From positions 27,889,501 through 27,953,500 of the forward strand of contig JABWDB010000002.1 of NCBI GenBank assembly GCA_019614645.1: a DNA stretch of 64,000 nucleotides, written 5' to 3'. Under the pieces are notes generated by a model. That model had not been told where the DNA came from and ran no database searches. It was given only the letters and a program-made list of their open reading frames with translations. Of this stretch, positions 59,759-64,000 are shown one piece after another. The position numbers and the translations under genes are program-made. The DNA comes from Stratiolaelaps scimitus (Eukaryota > Arthropoda > Arachnida > Mesostigmata > Laelapidae). Every line of letters begins with the position of its first letter. Position 1 is the first letter of the stretch.

Positions 59759-62719
59759 TACTACTTTCAAGTTAAAAATATTGTTATCATTACCAATTAG
59801 CTAACACCAACAAGGATGAGCAATGGTATATATGTATTCTTTATAATGTTCATAACAGACTACGAGGCAGTTGTGTTCTCTAAGCAAAATGTTTCATAGG
59901 TGACAGATAACTCATAATAAACGAACGCATTTGGTTAGAACATATTACTGCCACTGCGGTTTAGATATTCGCAATCTAGAGGATGGAATATTAGGCGTTT
60001 TAGCATGAGTCTGAATTTCCTTAAATGCCCCGTGTTCAATACTACCAATGCACCACTTGGTTTTTCAGGTACAAGTGCACAATATTAGACCACGCGTATC
60101 ACTCACTCTCTCGTCTTAGCGTACATATATGATCACTGGTAGCTTCTCAAGCCAATCACTTAATCTATCGCCACTTGAAACTGATATATATATATATATA
60201 TATATGCACGGTCTCTCCCTCTCTCTTTCGCCTTGTATATCTTGTGTAGAAGAAATCAAGGAAGAATAAAGACAATGCAGAATTTTGAGAAATTACCACT
60301 TCCAATTCTAGATAGCGGTCATAATTATAGGCATGTCAATGCATAAACTCCAAAAGCGCGAGACGTTTCTATTATACATTGCAAGGTAATCGAAGTAGAA
60401 CCGAGTAGAAGACATGACCGAATTGGAAGAAGGAAATAGAGATGAAACACGCCCCATTCTTTTCAACGAGTTGACCCTGGATATTTCAATGTTCAGCATG
60501 AAGGCCATTTGTGCAGACACTGTCTCAGGTCACCATATTCTGTGGCTTGACTTTCTGGGGGCACATTCGTTCGGTAAATGAACCCAGTCAAAGGTGCAGC
60601 TAATGTAGGTATAAGTGCATGGGTATAATCGAGCAGAGAGCGAGATGATTTCAAACTGTTTTCGATATAAAATTACCAGTCGCTTCGGATAGATTAATCA
60701 ATCATTTTTGTCCAAGTGACAAAAATATCATACAATTGGAACGCCTATCGTATACCACTAGTGTTGTTTTTTTCTCTATTCGGCATCGATAAATAGACAC
60801 TCTGTATAAGATCGATGATAAAGGCTCTCGCCGTTGACAAACCGCTCTTTTGGGCGTGATGTCACCGAACATTTATGGACTGCTTTCACAGTGAGGTTGG
60901 CCTATATTATAATGAAATAGCGCAAACTCACCCTTGTCGATGTCTAGGAGCACTACGACTAGCCATTCCCCTCAATTCAACGTCACATTCTGTCAAAATT
61001 TTGGAAAAAATCCTGCCCCGCAAGCAGTACTCAGCTGGTGGCACTAAAGTCCGACGGTGATAAACACACTAAATTGTGAACGGAGTCTGTTTCGATTCAA
61101 ACTAGCCTAGTCGCGGGCTCTGTTCTGTCTACAGGGGGGGATATATCTACACGCTGTCTCATCGTTGGCAGCTGCCTGGCGCTGGCAGAGTGACTAAGTG
61201 AATGAGGCTGCTGACGGCATACACCCACCCGTCTAACTCATGCCTCTCTGCTTTTCTGACTGAATGACTCTCAACTTCGCCCACAAGAGTGATTTCTGTG
61301 CAACCCAGTGGCACTAAGGCGAGATACAGATACATAAGGGCATATCGCTACGCCAAGGAAATATTAGAAAATTGGTGAATTATAAATATGATGTTTCTAT
61401 ATCTGGGTATTCATCTGATTGTAACGTTTGTGAATGAACCGGATTCTTAAATCAAGAGGTAGAACATGGATGGCTGTGTTCAATTGTCAACAGCAACAAT
61501 AGAACAACGGGCAGGCTAGTTGGTATATCAATTAGGGATTTCTTTAGACTGAGCCGTACTGGGATATATATATATATATATATAGCCTGCTCGTATATTT
61601 GATTTAATCTGTGAGCAATGGGTGATGGTGTTAAGATGAAATCATTTAATATATTTTTATTATATTAATTGATTTACACTATATATATATATATATGCCA
61701 ATGAAGGCAATTGTGAGAAAAAGTTGAATTCCGCGGAAAGTACAATTACATCATATTTTTGGCCCGATGGTTGAAGACTCATACACATTCGAAGTCGGTC
61801 TAGCCGATACCAGATAAAGTCGGTTATGAAACCATAGGCTTCCAAAATTTTAGCGGAAGTTCATCGAAACAGCTTTCTCATTAGTTTTATTTAATCAAAA
61901 TCCGTTAAGGAGTTGCATAGTTACGGCTTTGGACCCCGTTTTGGGGCAACTCAAATAGCGACAATTGTGGAATATGGAATAAAATTTAAAAAAAAATTGA
62001 ACTTCGCCAACCGGGCTTTTGCGTTTCGCGTGGGCCTAGCTATTGTATATATTGTAACTTAATTGTCGGAATGGCTTTGGAACCTCGTCTCGCGTTGTTT
62101 GTTTAACTGTTAGCAGTACCAGAGCCTTTTTAGGTTGTAGCCAATTTCTATCATATTCCTAACACTACTTCTAGTTACCTAAGCGAAATCATTCCGAGCG
62201 AGATACTGCCTCCTCGTTTGGCTGTGGTTTATTCTCATAATTGTCTTCATTAGTATAGAGCGTAGATGTCAGTCACTGCCCCCTTGCACGTGACATTATT
62301 TGGGGACGTTTGCGATCGACCTCTTAGAAATATAAGCAAGTTCGAGAGCTCGATGAGGTCGACTTTGTTAGTATGGGCGTGGAGGGTCCATTGGCAATCA
62401 GTGTAGACTCTTCTCCATTGCTGCATATTGATTTGACTGCAAAGCGATGAACGCATTTACCGTTAGGTCCCTTTAGTACTTCATTTGGACATTTTGTAAA
62501 GCGACGGGTGAAATTGCTTTTATTAAGTGATAAACACGAAGTCATAGATGCAAACTATCACTACTTTGGAAAAGCGTTCCGAAAGGCAAATAACTCATCA
62601 AATTTAGTCAGTGAAGTAACTCCCTTTCATTGTTCACCCGACTTCTCCCACCACTCCACCAAGTGTTTGAATTGAACATTTCGCCAATATATGGTTACGG
62701 CGTGAACATATTGGACAAC

Positions 62720-62792
<73 letters not shown>

Positions 62793-63449
62793 ACGCCCTG
62801 GATTACTGTGTGAAGAAAAGTGATCTTCCAGCCGGACTACCTTACAGAGGCATTATCAAGGACCCGACCCACGAGGCGCGTGCTTATCACTCCTTCGTCA
62901 ACGGGAAAAAACAATTTGTCGTGAAGCCGTACGTTCACCAACAGGCGGATACATCATCGATGTGTCGCGTTTATCTCATACACTGGATGGTTCAGCTACA
63001 TAGTAGCTTTAAGTTAAGCCATGAAACACTGCATTTGGCGCCCCCTGTCCATAATGCAAACAGATTGATGACCACTTCGTCCTGCTTGGCGGAGTTGCAA
63101 TGCTGACTGCAACAAGATGATGCAGACTTGGTCTATGTACTCGGAGCAGATGTCACACAACTGTCCACGAAGTCCCGGCGTTGAGGACGTTGTAATAAAA
63201 GCTGTAGTCTTGCCCACGAGAAAAAGGCCTCCGCTAAGATGGAGCGCAGTACTTATCTGAACTCAACTTCGAGCTCTCAATCACTTTAGGCTACTCTACT
63301 TTTTTTGCAAATGTACTGAATATGCGTGAATATGAAATCTCGTGAGATTACGTTGGCTCGTCTCATCTTTGATTGTTCTCTGACGTGGTACTCATTGTTA
63401 TGATTGCTCGAAAGCCATATAGCCACAGTTGTTGTTTTGTTGCCCCTCG
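59759..63449. other. non-coding stretch upstream of SNX14
   Basis: It begins with the SNX14 5' leader and promoter region. It contains (AT)n runs at 60184-60205, 61564-61584, 61680-61696 and 62722-62788. No recognisable exon was found. A frame open from the last AT run to about 63104 is discussed as a finding. A run of seven G lies near 61133. Confidence 0.45.
62722..62788. repeat. longest (AT)n microsatellite of the window
   Basis: Sixty-seven bases of uninterrupted AT dinucleotides. Confidence 0.95.
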
Positions 63450-63453
63450 AGGT

Positions 63454-63600
63454 TCTCGGTAAGGGATGGAACGACACACCCATTTATTACGCGGGTTATG
63501 AAGTTCGTGAACAAACCACAACACGTGATAAGTTAAACCAAGTTGTTAACGAGTTGAAGACCGCATTCATGGATGGCAAGACGGGCAGCATACATATTAT
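63454..63600 (+). CDS. candidate exon of an unidentified gene
   Basis: This open stretch reads VLGKGWNDTPIYYAG, then YEVREQTTTRDKLNQVVNEL and KTAFMDGKTGSIHIM, before a stop at 63602-63604. The composition is protein-like, unlike the surrounding AT-rich DNA. A pyrimidine-rich run ending in CTCGAG just before 63454 could be an acceptor. TATTAT/GTAAAT near 63600 could be a donor, in which case the gene continues beyond the window. I do not recognise the family. It may equally be the last exon of a gene lying to the left, or a chance frame. Confidence 0.3.
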
Positions 63601-64000
63601 GTAAATATATTCATGTAATATCAGTTACCGCAAAATGTATAAACATTAACGTAGAGATAAAAGAAGTGCTGGAGGAAAGCTACAGGCATCGAAAACAGGC
63701 TCACAATATTACCTCTACCCGCGCCATTGTTTTTGGGCTTGTAGTGTAGTGTCGAGTAAGTCCTAACAACAAGACATGATCTGTAAAGCTGTTGAAAGCC
63801 CAGGAAGAATAATAAGGGTAATATATAAAGAAAATCATTGTCGTGATTTTTTGTGAAGAATGAACGCACCGACCTCATTATTGTCCATCTACGCGCTTAG
63901 TATGGCGACTGAAATTTAATGAATAAATAAAATGGATTCATGATTAACAAGCTTAAAACAGATATTGATTGCAGGCATGTACAGAATTCATTCATTCATT
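63601..64000. other. right edge of the window
   Basis: AT-rich DNA without a recognisable exon. AATAAA occurs on the + strand near 63921-63930. The - strand frame at 63621-63878 shows no domain. Confidence 0.4.

Noticed and set aside
62250..62545. Overlapping - strand frames with a Cys-containing, retroelement-like look
   Set aside because: No reverse transcriptase, integrase or zinc-knuckle motif could be seen.

Overview
This 64 kb window is nuclear DNA of an animal. It is AT-rich, with long non-coding stretches, GT-AG introns, many (AT)n microsatellites and decayed Tc1/mariner transposons. Protein matches made from memory fit an arthropod. The compact genes, abundant (TA)n and mariner debris would suit a parasitiform mite or a relative, but that taxon guess is inference only. 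No prokaryotic, organellar or viral gene was recognised.

Seven protein-coding genes could be rebuilt exon by exon, with every splice phase agreeing. From left to right: (1) a KDEL-motif protein O-glucosyltransferase (POGLUT2/3, old name KDELC), + strand, 8 coding exons, 2514-10304, ending in the ER-retrieval signal KNEL. (2) The mitochondrial half ABC transporter ABCB8, + strand, 13 exons, 20329-26787. (3) The autophagy factor ATG16L1, - strand, 9 exons, 28073-38936, convergent with ABCB8. (4) A MANBAL-like small membrane protein, - strand, 2 exons, 42724-43736. (5) The catalytic oligosaccharyltransferase subunit STT3B, + strand, one intronless 765-codon frame, 44733-47030, divergent from MANBAL. 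(6) An OTUD6-type deubiquitinase, + strand, 4 exons, 49260-50744. (7) The sorting nexin SNX14, - strand, 2 exons, 56259-59758, convergent with OTUD6.

Mobile DNA: a degenerate Tc1-like element with long inverted repeats carrying internal direct repeats (about 15365-16773); a short internally deleted mariner-like element with recognisable terminal repeats (51922-52492); a helix-turn-helix remnant of another mariner (41179-41406); a dispersed repeat family seen three times (4496, 26516, 56912); and a tRNA-like, possibly SINE-derived, sequence near 48616. Two strong inverted repeats lie in introns of ABCB8 and ATG16L1.

The genes are ordinary housekeeping loci, mostly of the endomembrane system: ER glycosylation (POGLUT, STT3B), an ER-linked sorting nexin, a probable small ER membrane protein, autophagy, and a mitochondrial transporter. 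Their order does not suggest a dedicated pathway, and I found no convincing new multi-gene system. The most checkable oddities are the very short ATG16L1 linker, the intron-poor STT3B and SNX14, an unexplained 107-codon frame in an ABCB8 intron, the IR/DR transposon and the dispersed repeat family. A candidate exon of an unidentified gene sits near the right edge (about 63454-63600).
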